From UBA4658 sp038214505 (GTDB lineage: Bacteria; Planctomycetota; Phycisphaerae; Phycisphaerales; UBA1924), in the NCBI GenBank assembly GCA_038214505.1, contig JBBQRT010000006.1, positions 1-64,000 of the forward strand: DNA of 64,000 nucleotides, in the 5' to 3' direction. Under the pieces are notes generated by a model that searched no databases, was not told the DNA's origin, and worked only from the letters and a program-made list of their open reading frames with translations. Positions 1 through 8,228 of this stretch are shown in pieces. The position numbers and the translations under genes are program-made. Position 1 is the first letter of the stretch; each line of letters begins with the position of its first letter.

Positions 1-446
1 GGATCCTTGCCGTCCTCGATCGCCGAGATCTTGCGGACCCGCCGGTCGTGGCGGCCACCCTGAAACGGCGTGGCCATCCAGATGTCGACGATCTTCTCGA
101 TCAGCCGCTGGCCCAGGAGGTCGGCCGAGAGGCACAGAACGTTGGCGTCGTTGTGGCTGCGGCTCATCTCGGCCGTGAGTTCGTCGTGGACCAGTGCGGC
201 GCGGACGCCCTTGACCTTGTTGGCGGCGATGCACATGCCGATGCCCGAGCCGCAGAGCAACACGCCCAGCTGCACCTGTCCACCCGCGACGGCCTTGCCC
301 ACGGCGTAGGCCGGGTCGGGGTAATCACAGGTTTCGCCCGAGAGCTGGCCCACGAGCTGGACGTCGTGGCCCTGGGAACGGAGGCGGTCGGCGAGCTGGC
401 GCGTGGCGCCCACGCCGCGGTGGTCGGCGCTGATGGCGAGCTTCAT
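1..446 (-). CDS. rpiB: ribose-5-phosphate isomerase B, 3' end cut by window edge
   Basis: Interconverts ribose 5-phosphate and ribulose 5-phosphate in the pentose phosphate pathway (cytosol). The reading frame is open to the window edge and gives about 148 residues, close to the full family length, so only the last few residues are missing. Family landmarks are clear: MKLAISADHRG at the N terminus, CDYPDPAYAVG, the active-site stretch LLCGSGIGMCIAANKVKGVRAA, and SRSHNDANVLCLSADLLG further on. The start ATG at 444-446 overlaps the TGA of the upstream Sua5/LMW-PTP gene by four bases (ATGA), so the two are probably translationally coupled. The order phosphatase then rpiB resembles ywlE-ywlF of Bacillus subtilis (established knowledge). 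High confidence in function. Confidence 0.95.
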   Translation of the reverse strand, partial: MKLAISADHRGVGATRQLADRLRSQGHDVQLVGQLSGETCDYPDPAYAVGKAVAGGQVQLGVLLCGSGIGMCIAANKVKGVRAALVHDELTAEMSRSHNDANVLCLSADLLGQRLIEKIVDIWMATPFQGGRHDRRVRKISAIEDGKD

Positions 447-1654
447 GGGTGGAGTTCCTTGAGACGCGAGGCGATGAGGTCCTGGAGGCGTCGGGCCGTC
501 TGCATGTATACGCCGGGCGGGGCACCGATGGGGTCGGGCACGTCGTGGCCTTCGGGATCGAGCGTCTGCACGCGGGCCGATGGGTCCATGGCCAGGATGC
601 TCTGGGCGTGGGCCCGGGTCATGGCGTAGACCACGTCGGCCTGCTCGAGCACTTGCCGCGTGAGCGGGCGCGAGCCGTGCCGCGGGGGCGGATAGCCCAG
701 CTCCTCGAGGGCGTCGACGGCCTCGGGCGTGGTCGGCGCGCCGCTGCCGGCGCTGACGCCCGCCGAGAGCACCTTCACGGGCATGCCCGCCTCGCGTTGG
801 GCCAGCAGGCCGGTGGCGATCGCCTCGGCCATCGGGCTCCGGCAGGTGTTGCCCGTGCACACAAACAGGATCGTCAGTCCGGCCTGGCTCAAGATGAATC
901 GCCTCTGGTAGGCCCCCTCGACCGCCACGTGCACGCCGCCCGCGGCATTGAGATCCAGCACCGTCGGCAGATGTCGCACGACCGAGCCGGAGGGCTCGCC
1001 CGCGTCAAAGAGCTCGAGGCCCGGCGTCGATCCGCTTCCGGCGGCGGTCATGGCGGCGGCGGCGCTCTGAGCATCGCCGCACGTTCGGCCGGCAGCGTCA
1101 ACCAGCGGGACGAGCACCGCGTGCGAGCGGCGAAGCAGGTGGGCCACGCGGTCCAGCACGCCCGAATCGCCCAGCCGCACGCGAAGGAACCGGCCGTCGT
1201 CGACCAAGCCCGCGGGCATGCCAAGCTCGGCCAGCAACGCGGCCAACCGTTCGGGCTCGATCCCGACGCGGAGCAAAAGGAGCCCGGGCGACAGCCGACG
1301 CAGCACGCGCCGCTGCACCCCGCCCAGCGAGGGCACGGCACCGAGCAAGTGCTCAACATCAGGACACAGCCACGCCGGCAGGCGGAGCGGGTCGGACTGG
1401 GTCGGCGCGATGCCCGCCGCCAGACGCAGATTACCGCCGGCCGCCCCGGAGGCCATGGCAGCGTACCCCAGTTCGGTGGGCCCGACGATGAACCGGCCGG
1501 CTTCGATGGCGTGCGCAGCGCGGGCGTGGGCCTCCAGCCGCCCGGCGGCGTCGAGGTCCGCCAACCGGACGATCGGCGTCGGGGTGGGTGGGGGCGGTGG
1601 GGGAGTGGGGGGTGAGTGGTCGGAAGGATGCATGAGCAAGTGCGAGTATGACAA
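443..1654 (-). CDS. Sua5/YrdC-like domain fused to low-molecular-weight (arginine-type) protein phosphatase
   Basis: The 403-residue product has two parts. Residues about 40-255 resemble the Sua5/YrdC fold (AIEAGRFIVGPTELGYAAM, compare the family's V-FPTET-YG) but are divergent and may no longer make threonylcarbamoyl-AMP. Residues about 260-400 are a low-molecular-weight phosphatase with the P-loop CTGNTCRS (nucleophile C266, R272) and the general-acid loop DVPDPIG. Thr270 sits where YwlE-type protein-arginine phosphatases carry the threonine that selects phospho-arginine; tyrosine phosphatases have a bulky residue there (established for YwlE). A proline-rich stretch (PPTPPPPPPTPTP) fills the N terminus, so an internal start such as the ATG at 1633 is possible. 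The gene overlaps rpiB by four bases. The phosphatase call is firm, arginine specificity is inferred from one residue, and activity of the N-terminal half is uncertain. Confidence 0.85.
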   Translation of the reverse strand: MSYSHLLMHPSDHSPPTPPPPPPTPTPIVRLADLDAAGRLEAHARAAHAIEAGRFIVGPTELGYAAMASGAAGGNLRLAAGIAPTQSDPLRLPAWLCPDVEHLLGAVPSLGGVQRRVLRRLSPGLLLLRVGIEPERLAALLAELGMPAGLVDDGRFLRVRLGDSGVLDRVAHLLRRSHAVLVPLVDAAGRTCGDAQSAAAAMTAAGSGSTPGLELFDAGEPSGSVVRHLPTVLDLNAAGGVHVAVEGAYQRRFILSQAGLTILFVCTGNTCRSPMAEAIATGLLAQREAGMPVKVLSAGVSAGSGAPTTPEAVDALEELGYPPPRHGSRPLTRQVLEQADVVYAMTRAHAQSILAMDPSARVQTLDPEGHDVPDPIGAPPGVYMQTARRLQDLIASRLKELHP

Positions 1655-1928
1655 CGCCGGGGCGGGAACTCAAACAGATATGAAGTTGAAACGAGCGCAA
1701 CTGGGACAGAGTTCTCCGTTTGATGGCCGCCGGGGCTTCGCGGGCAAGGTACACTCCTCGCGAGGGCAGCCCCGGCCATCTCCCGGCACCGATCATCGGG
1801 CGAACATCGTCTGGGTGCTTGCCCAAATGGTCGGGTTTCTTGCGACTGGGGGCGACGGGCCCCCGGTACGCTCGTATGGGTTGGTGCAGTCGCGGCCGGT
1901 TGGCCGCCCGAGAAGTCAAGGAGCGCGC

Positions 1929-3029
1929 ATGACCCGCACGACCGGCCAACCCTTCTACCCTGTGTCTCGCCCGCCCGCCCGCCGCGGCGGAGGGTTCTCG
2001 CTCATCGAGATGCTCACGGTGCTGGTGATCCTGGCGATCGTGCTCTCGATCCTGCTGCCGGCCTTGGCGGCGACGCGGAACTCGGCCCGCAAGTCGGCGA
2101 CCCAGTCGCTTCAGAAGACCATCGGCGACGCGTGCCAGCAGTTCGCCATCGATCAGCGCCGCCAGCCGGGGTACTTCAATCAGACGGACATGGGGTCGGC
2201 CGCCAACCGCGATACCTACGGCTTCACGCAGATGCAGAACCTGGTTCTGGATCTGGCGGGGGGCGTGCTCAACCGCACGACCGAGGACGTCGGGAACCGA
2301 ATCATCGATGTGGGGCCCACGCCGCAGGCCCGGGCGATCGTGGCGATCGATGAGATCGGTTCGCCGTCCTTGTCGAGCCGGGGAAACGTCTCGAAGGCGT
2401 ATTTCCGGCCCGATCCGAAGTACTTTGTCGCGCAGATCGGGCCGAATCAACTGGTCGTGAACGACGTGAATGACCAGCTCTTCCCGATGATCGTCGATTC
2501 CTGGGGCCAGCCGATGCTCGCCTGGGTTCAGGACGAAGTGCCCACTGGTTCGGAGCTATTCAGCGCCGAGGTTGCGACCAGCGGGGCCGGTGCGATACGG
2601 GCCAAGTTTTACTGGGCGACCAACGCGGGCGTGCTCAAGGCTTCCGGTACTGGCCGCTCGGGGAGCAACCAGAACGCCGAGAGCCTGCTGGGCGGCGGGT
2701 TCACCGGCCCCAACACGATTGCCGGCCTGACGGTCCCGGCCCGGGCCGCCTCGCTGACGGGGCTCTTGGGCAACCCGTCCGGCGGCATCGCCACCGGTGG
2801 CCCCGCGACGGGGGCGAAAATGCCCCTGGTCGCACGCGGCTCGGTCATCATCCAGAGCGCCGGGCCCAACGAGATCTTTCTGGGGGCCAACGAGCGTGGC
2901 GGCAAGGTCGCGGCGAGCGACAACGGCACGGCACCGACCGGCCCGAGCAACTTCCTCTGGTTCAAGCCCAACCTCGATCCGATCGCCGGCGGCGCGTTCG
3001 ACGATGTCGTGACGGCGTACGGCAACTGA
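1929..3029 (+). CDS. prepilin-type N-terminal cleavage/methylation protein
   Basis: A 366-residue type IV pilin-like (pseudopilin-like) protein. After a short basic leader (MTRTTGQPFYPVSRPPARRG) comes the prepilin peptidase site GGGFSLIEML with the conserved Glu at +5, followed by a hydrophobic helix (VLVILAIVLSILLPALAA) and a long globular domain. It is much longer than a GspG major pseudopilin and stands alone, as is common for the expanded prepilin-like families of planctomycetes. The start ATG has a good ribosome site, AAGGAG ending at 1922, six bases upstream. It is transcribed away from the phosphatase gene across a 274-bp divergent spacer. The globular domain matches no family I recognise, so the role (pilus subunit, secretion pseudopilin or surface protein) is open. 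Confidence 0.85.
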   Translation: MTRTTGQPFYPVSRPPARRGGGFSLIEMLTVLVILAIVLSILLPALAATRNSARKSATQSLQKTIGDACQQFAIDQRRQPGYFNQTDMGSAANRDTYGFTQMQNLVLDLAGGVLNRTTEDVGNRIIDVGPTPQARAIVAIDEIGSPSLSSRGNVSKAYFRPDPKYFVAQIGPNQLVVNDVNDQLFPMIVDSWGQPMLAWVQDEVPTGSELFSAEVATSGAGAIRAKFYWATNAGVLKASGTGRSGSNQNAESLLGGGFTGPNTIAGLTVPARAASLTGLLGNPSGGIATGGPATGAKMPLVARGSVIIQSAGPNEIFLGANERGGKVAASDNGTAPTGPSNFLWFKPNLDPIAGGAFDDVVTAYGN

Positions 3030-3098
3030 GTCCCGGCCGAAGCCGCCCATACCCAACCGCCCCCCGGCGGCCATTCGTTCACCATGACCCTCCGGCCG

Positions 3099-3121
3099 GT
3101 CCCCTAACACAAGGGGACTTT
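3099..3121 (+). terminator. putative terminator after the prepilin-type gene
   Basis: Perfect 6-bp stem GTCCCC/GGGGAC (3099-3104 and 3113-3118) with an 8-base loop, followed by TTT. It lies 70 bases past the stop. The T tract is short, so this is a modest call. Confidence 0.4.
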
Positions 3122-3669
3122 CGGTCCTGCGCATCGCGATGAAGCGCTGGGCGTTCAGACCGCCCGCACACCGGCCGATGATGCAGCGTACCGGGGTGGC
3201 CGGAGAGGAGGGGGGGCGGGGAAACGTCGGCGGCGTGATCGCGTCGACGTGGCGTGTTTGAGCCTGGCCAAGGAGCCGCCGATGCTGCCGCCGTTTGCCC
3301 CCTCGCGTGTTCGTGATTGGACGGAGGTGTCGCCCTCGCCGTCGGCCCGGGTTTCGGCCACGGCGGCCACGGGGGCGATCAAGGGCCCGGTACAATCCGG
3401 TCCAGCAACCGAGCCGCGGGCGGAAACGGCGGCGCCCCCGCCGCCTGTCCCGGCGACCCTTGACCGCCCGTCAGCGCCCGCCTCCTGAGCACGCCCACCC
3501 TGCGAGGCCCGGTTCGCCCGAGAGCGCGGGAGTTTGATCGATCCCGGGCCGCGGACCCGCGTCGGACCCGGCGGCGACGAATCATCCGTAGTCCCGATCT
3601 TGTCACCCTGTTGCCAGCACTTCCCCCAAGCGTCCCTTTCAACCACGCGATTTCAGAGGTTTGAACCCC
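3122..3669. other. non-coding spacer, no supported gene
   Basis: About 550 bases with no convincing gene. Open frames run on both strands here, but they are low-complexity proline/arginine/alanine readings typical of GC-rich DNA and show no recognisable domain. It should contain the promoter of the downstream polysaccharide cluster. I could not pick a confident -35/-10 pair. Confidence 0.5.
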
Positions 3670-4845
3670 ATGGCGAGCCCGAGCAAGATCAACAAGAACC
3701 AGCCCATCATCGTCTGCGGCGGCGGCGGCTTCATTGGTGGCCATCTGGTCGCCAAGTTTCTCGAGCAGGGGTACAAGCAGGTCGTCTGCGTTGACCGCAA
3801 GCCCATGGACGGGTGGTACCAGGTCCACCGCGGCGTGAAGAACATCGCCGGCGCCAAGGGCGACCTGATGAGCATGGACAACTGCCGCCGGGTGATGAAG
3901 GGGCTCGAGGGGGCGAAGGTCTACCAGCTCGCCGCGGACATGGGCGGGATGGGCTTCATCGAGACGCACAAGGCCGAGTGCATGCTCAGCGTGATGATTA
4001 ACACGCAGATGCTCATCGCGGCCAAGGAGGTCGGGGTCGACCGGTTCTTCTACGCATCGTCGGCGTGTGTGTACAACGCCGACAAGCAGCGCGACCCGAG
4101 GGTGACGGCCCTGAAAGAGGCCGACGCGTACCCGGCGATGCCCGAGGACGGCTACGGCTGGGAGAAGCTCTTCAGCGAGCGGATGTGCCGCCACTTCCGC
4201 GAGGACTTCGGGACCCAGGCCCGCGTGGCCCGGTTCCACAATGTGTATGGGCCATTGGGCACGTGGGAGGGCGGGCGGGAGAAGGCCCCGGCGGCGATCT
4301 GCCGCAAGGTCATGCACGCCAAGCACACGGGCAAGCTGGAGATCGAGATCTGGGGCGACGGCCAGCAGACGCGGTCGTTCATGTACATCACGGACTGTGT
4401 GAAGGGCATCCAGATGATCACCGACTCGAAGGACTTCTTCGAGCCGATCAATCTCGGGTCCAGCGAGCTGGTGAGCATCAATCAGCTCGTCGGCATCGCC
4501 GAGCAGATCGCGGGCGTGAAGCTCAACCGCTCGTACAAGCTCGACGCGCCCAAGGGCGTGGCCGGGCGCAACAGCGATAACAGCTTGATCCAGAAGACCT
4601 TCGGCTGGGAGCCCGACACGCGGCTTCGCGAGGGCATGGAGAAGACCTACGAGTGGATCGAGGGCGAGTACCTGGCCAAGTACGGCTCGGGACGGGGCGG
4701 CAAGAAGTTCGTCGAGGTCGGCTATCACAGCAACGCAAACGGCAAGGCCAACGGGCACGCGGTCAAGAATGGCTCGGCCAAGAAGCCCGCGGCCCGCAAG
4801 CCCACCGGCGCCAAGAAGGCCGGCGCTCAATCCAAGTCCCGCTGA
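3670..4845 (+). CDS. GDP-mannose 3,5-epimerase-like NAD-dependent epimerase
   Basis: Extended short-chain dehydrogenase/reductase of 391 residues that acts on a nucleotide sugar, probably GDP-mannose to GDP-galactose/gulose. It shows the NAD-binding GGGGFIGGHL, the catalytic YGWEK (YxxxK), and stretches close to plant GDP-mannose 3,5-epimerase: AADMGGMGFI, RFFYASSACVY, RFHNVYGPLGTWEGGREKAP and GRNSDNSLI. The ATG at 3670 follows AGAGG at 3655-3659; an in-frame TTG lies nine bases earlier. The last 35 or so residues form a lysine/alanine tail (KKPAARKPTGAKKAGA) resembling histone H1, absent from the plant enzyme. First gene of the envelope polysaccharide cluster, 38 bases before the E1 fusion. 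Family is firm; the exact substrate is inferred. Confidence 0.88.
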   Translation: MASPSKINKNQPIIVCGGGGFIGGHLVAKFLEQGYKQVVCVDRKPMDGWYQVHRGVKNIAGAKGDLMSMDNCRRVMKGLEGAKVYQLAADMGGMGFIETHKAECMLSVMINTQMLIAAKEVGVDRFFYASSACVYNADKQRDPRVTALKEADAYPAMPEDGYGWEKLFSERMCRHFREDFGTQARVARFHNVYGPLGTWEGGREKAPAAICRKVMHAKHTGKLEIEIWGDGQQTRSFMYITDCVKGIQMITDSKDFFEPINLGSSELVSINQLVGIAEQIAGVKLNRSYKLDAPKGVAGRNSDNSLIQKTFGWEPDTRLREGMEKTYEWIEGEYLAKYGSGRGGKKFVEVGYHSNANGKANGHAVKNGSAKKPAARKPTGAKKAGAQSKSR

Positions 4846-4883
4846 GTCCGCCTCGATCCCTCCGACTTCACCGGGAAACCCAC

Positions 4884-6857
4884 GTGCCCGACCTGCTGGA
4901 CCAATACCGCTCCGACCTTGAGCGGGCCCTGCTCATCCGCTTTACCGAGCAGCGCCTGCTCAAGCTCTTTTCCGAGGGAAAGCTCTTCGGCACGGTGCAC
5001 ACCTGCATCGGGCAGGAGTTCGTGGGCGTCAGCGTCGCGCGGTGTCTGAACGACGCAGACACGCTGTTCAGCAACCACCGCGGGCACGGGCACTTTCTGG
5101 CCTACCGCGACAACGTGCTGGGGCTCATCGGCGAGATCATGGGCAAAGGCGTCGGTGTCTGCGGCGGCCGCGGCGGGAGCCAGCACGTTCAGCAGGACGG
5201 CTTTTATTCCAACGGCATCCAGGGCGGCATTGTGCCCGTCACGGCGGGAATGGCCTGGGCGAGCAAGCTCAAGCAGACCGGCGGTATCGGCGTGGTCTAC
5301 GTCGGCGATGGAACGCTGGGCGAGGGCGCTCTCTACGAGTCGATGAACATCATCTCCAAGTGGGACCTGCCGGTTCTCCTGGTCAACGAGAACAACCTGT
5401 TCGCCCAGTCGACCAGCCAGACGCAGACACTCGCGGGGGACATCAACGCCCGGGCCGAAGCCTTCGGCATCAAGGCCTGGCATTCGGACACGTGGGACTG
5501 GGCCGGGTTGTTCGAGAACATGCGCTCGTGCATCGACGAGATCCGGCGGACCGGCCGGCCCGCGTGGCACCGCGTCGACACGTTCCGGCTCATGGCCCAC
5601 TCCAAGGGCGACGACAACCGGGCGGAGAGCTATGTCGCCCCGTTCCGCGAGAAGGACCCGATCAACGTTCTGCTCGAGCAGTACGAGCATGATCCGCGTC
5701 TCAAAGCGATGCTGGAAGAGATCAACGCGAGGATCGAGGCCGCCGTCGCGGAGGCCGACGCCGCCCCGTGGGGCGATCTGGGCCGGACTTCCGAGCGGAA
5801 CGTTCACCAGCCGCGGAGCTACCGCTGGCTGCGACGGCGGTTCGAGAAGGAGAAGGGCGTCGCGAGCGTCCGTCGCGGGCTCGAAGACGGGATGGCGGCC
5901 CACGACAACATGGTCGTCATCGGCGAGGACATCGAGTCTCCCTACGGCGGGGCGTTCAAGTGCACGCAGGGGCTCAGCGCCCGCTGGCCCGAGAGGGTCC
6001 GCAACACGCCGATCTCCGAGGCGGCGATCGCCGGCATGGGCAACGGGCTGGCCATGCGAGGGATGCTGCCGGTCGTCGAGATCATGTTCGGGGACTTCCT
6101 GACCCTGTGCATGGACCAGTGGATCAACCACGCGGCCAAGTTCCGCTTCATGTTCAACGAGAAGGTCCGGCTGCCCGTGGTGATCCGCACGCCCATGGGC
6201 GGCAAGCGCGGCTACGCGGCGACCCACAGCCAGTCGATCGAGAAACACTTCGTGGGCCTGCCCGACACCCAGGTGCTCTGCCTCAACCACCGCTACCCGC
6301 CAGCCCAGCTCTACGCCGATCTGTTCAACACCATCGAGCTGCCCACGCTGGTCATCGAGAACAAGCTGCTCTACGGCCAGAGCGTCTCCTGCGAGCCCCC
6401 GGCCGGCTTCGACCTGCTGTTCACCGACGAGCTGTTCCCCACCGCGCGGCTGCGCCCCGCGGCGGGCGCTAAGCCGGGCGTGACCATCGTCGCGCTGGGC
6501 GGCGCGGCCCTGGACGCCGAGGAGGCGATCGTGAAGCTCTTCGCCGACGAGGAGATCGTCTGCGACCTGTTCATGCCCACGCGGCTGTACCCCTTCGACG
6601 CGGGCGTCCTGGAAGAGAGCCTCGGCGCGAGCAAGCGGCTCTTGATCGTCGAGGAGGGGCAGGGCTTCGCGGGGATGGGGGCCGAGATCATCGCCCAGGC
6701 TGCGGAGCGGTTCGGGAAGATGGGCCTGGCGTGCCGGCGCGTGAGCGCGACGCCCAGCCCGATCCCGGCGGCCCGCCCGCTCGAGCAGCGTTGCCTGCCG
6801 TGCGCGTCGAACATCTGCGAGAAGGCCATGGAGGTTGTCCGTGAGTTCGTCCACTGA
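4884..6857 (+). CDS. fused 2-oxoacid dehydrogenase E1 (alpha-beta in one chain)
   Basis: A 657-residue thiamine-diphosphate enzyme with both E1 subunits of a pyruvate/branched-chain/acetoin-type dehydrogenase in one chain. The alpha half (1 to about 310) has HRGHGHFLAYRD, GGRGGSQH and the thiamine diphosphate motif GDG (141-143) ... NENN (about 168-171). The beta half (from about 325) has VIGEDIESPYGGAFKCTQGL, TPISEAAIAGMGNGLAMRGM and the C-terminal transketolase domain (IVEEGQGFAG). It would decarboxylate a 2-oxoacid and transfer the acyl group to a lipoyl arm. I chose the GTG at 4884 because homology begins there; the longer open frame upstream overlaps the epimerase gene. The next gene overlaps it by 17 bases and encodes a lipoyl domain. 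No E3 or classical E2 lies nearby. Substrate unknown. Confidence 0.9.
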   Translation: MPDLLDQYRSDLERALLIRFTEQRLLKLFSEGKLFGTVHTCIGQEFVGVSVARCLNDADTLFSNHRGHGHFLAYRDNVLGLIGEIMGKGVGVCGGRGGSQHVQQDGFYSNGIQGGIVPVTAGMAWASKLKQTGGIGVVYVGDGTLGEGALYESMNIISKWDLPVLLVNENNLFAQSTSQTQTLAGDINARAEAFGIKAWHSDTWDWAGLFENMRSCIDEIRRTGRPAWHRVDTFRLMAHSKGDDNRAESYVAPFREKDPINVLLEQYEHDPRLKAMLEEINARIEAAVAEADAAPWGDLGRTSERNVHQPRSYRWLRRRFEKEKGVASVRRGLEDGMAAHDNMVVIGEDIESPYGGAFKCTQGLSARWPERVRNTPISEAAIAGMGNGLAMRGMLPVVEIMFGDFLTLCMDQWINHAAKFRFMFNEKVRLPVVIRTPMGGKRGYAATHSQSIEKHFVGLPDTQVLCLNHRYPPAQLYADLFNTIELPTLVIENKLLYGQSVSCEPPAGFDLLFTDELFPTARLRPAAGAKPGVTIVALGGAALDAEEAIVKLFADEEIVCDLFMPTRLYPFDAGVLEESLGASKRLLIVEEGQGFAGMGAEIIAQAAERFGKMGLACRRVSATPSPIPAARPLEQRCLPCASNICEKAMEVVREFVH

Positions 6858-8097
6858 CTCCGGGACCATCCTGTGCGAGATCCGCGTGCCGCGGGAGACT
6901 GTCAACGACGATGTCGTGACCGTGCAGTCGTGGCACGCCGCCCACGGGGAGCGCGTGAGCGTCAGGCAACTGGTCTGCTCGATCGAGACGTCCAAGGCCG
7001 TGCTGGAGGTCGAGGCCGAGGCCGAGGGCTACCTGGAGATCCTTCACGCCAAGGGGGCAGAGGTGCCCATCGGCGAGCTGGTCGGGCGCGTGCTGAGCGC
7101 TGCGCCCACGGGGGCCGCGCGGTCCGCCGAGCCGGCACCGGCGCCGAGCAACGGCGTGCACGCGGCGGCGGCGACACCCGCGCCCGCGGCGCGGAGCAGC
7201 AACCGCCTGCGCGACCGCATGGATGCTCGGCGTGATGCCCCGGCAGGCGGCTCGCCCGCCGCGGCGACGACCGACGGCGCCGCCGGTTCGACGTCGCACG
7301 AGCTGCCCGATGGCGAGGTCGTGGTGCAGACGGTCAGCAAGAAGGCCCAGCGGCTGATCGACGAGCACCGCATCGACGTGGCCGCGGCGTTCGCGGGCCT
7401 GGGGCTTGTGCGAGAGGTCGATGTCATCGGCTATCTCGAGGCCCGGGCGGCGGCCCGCGAGGCGGCGTCGCCAGCGCCCGCCAGCCCCGCCGAGCGGCTC
7501 AAGGGCGAGCCGGCAATCCCGGTTCACCCCGCGGAACAAGCCCAGGCCGTCAACAGCGCGTACTCGTACACCCCGGGCGGCAAGAGCAAGGGCCTGCTGG
7601 GCGACGCGGCCTCGAGCGCTAAGGACCGGGGCGACCGCTCGGTCCTCTGGCTGGCGATGAACTACCTCTGGCGGAACTGGCTGCTGGGGCACCTCGTTCG
7701 CGTCGCGCCCCGCGGGGTCATCCTCACGCTGCACAAGTGGCGCGGCGTGAAGATGGGCCGGGATGTCTTCATCGACCCGACCGCCATCGTCGAGACCGCG
7801 TTCCCCGAGAACATCACCATCGGCAACGACGTGCGGATCACAGCTGGCTGCGTCATCATGAGCCACATCAAGGCCCCGCACTATCTCCGCGAGACGGGGC
7901 TGGTGCCGGTGGTCCTGAAGCCGGTCGTGCTGGAAGACCATTGCTTCATCGGTGTCAACAGTGTCATCCTGCCCGGGGTCACCGTCGGCAAGGCGAGTGT
8001 CGTCACGAGCGGCTCGGTCGTGATGAACAACGTGCCGCCCTACACGATGGTGCAGGGCAACCCGGCGAGAGTGATCAAGCAGTTTCCCAAGCCGTAG
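6841..8097 (+). CDS. lipoyl domain + E3-binding-like domain + left-handed beta-helix acyltransferase fusion
   Basis: A 418-residue protein with an unusual architecture. Residues about 8-88 form a lipoyl/biotinyl domain with the attachment lysine in ETSKA (K52). An Ala/Pro-rich linker follows, then residues about 163-203 resemble the peripheral-subunit (E3)-binding domain of E2 proteins (VSKKAQRLIDEHRIDVAAAF). Residues about 305-418 are a hexapeptide-repeat acyltransferase of the WbbJ/maltose acetyltransferase type (GRDVFIDPTAIVETAF, ITIGNDVRITAGCVIMSHIK, GVNSVILPGVTVGKASVV, NPARVIKQFP). The usual E2 catalytic domain (HxxxDG) is absent. The GTG at 6841 lies six bases after GGAGG (6830-6834). 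Inference: the preceding E1 loads this lipoyl arm, and the beta-helix domain passes the acyl group to a sugar. Domain calls are good; the mechanism is hypothetical. Confidence 0.85.
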   Translation: MSSSTDSGTILCEIRVPRETVNDDVVTVQSWHAAHGERVSVRQLVCSIETSKAVLEVEAEAEGYLEILHAKGAEVPIGELVGRVLSAAPTGAARSAEPAPAPSNGVHAAAATPAPAARSSNRLRDRMDARRDAPAGGSPAAATTDGAAGSTSHELPDGEVVVQTVSKKAQRLIDEHRIDVAAAFAGLGLVREVDVIGYLEARAAAREAASPAPASPAERLKGEPAIPVHPAEQAQAVNSAYSYTPGGKSKGLLGDAASSAKDRGDRSVLWLAMNYLWRNWLLGHLVRVAPRGVILTLHKWRGVKMGRDVFIDPTAIVETAFPENITIGNDVRITAGCVIMSHIKAPHYLRETGLVPVVLKPVVLEDHCFIGVNSVILPGVTVGKASVVTSGSVVMNNVPPYTMVQGNPARVIKQFPKP

Positions 8098-8121
8098 GGG
8101 AAAGAGGGATTGTGGGATCGA

Positions 8122-8219
8122 GGGATCGGGGGATCGAGTCGATCCAAGAGCCGTCGAAGCCTGATGACCCCACGAAGCCTTGCTTTCCGTCTCCCTTGTT
8201 CCCTTGATCCCCCGATCCC
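8122..8219. repeat. long-loop inverted repeat between acyltransferase and deacetylase genes
   Basis: Perfect 14-bp inverted repeat: GGGATCGGGGGATC at 8122-8135 and its complement at 8206-8219, separated by 70 bases. Both arms lie in purine/pyrimidine-skewed strings of GGGATC-like units. A related GGGATGGGATC palindrome lies at 15502-15542, also between two genes. It may be a dispersed palindromic element or a transcript-processing structure. Confidence 0.55.
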
Positions 8220-8228
8220 ATCCCCCCC

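Noticed and set aside
3155..3646. 163-codon minus-strand frame and overlapping plus-strand frames in the 3.1-3.6 kb spacer
   Set aside because: Low-complexity Arg/Gly/Pro translations on both strands, no start signals and no domain.
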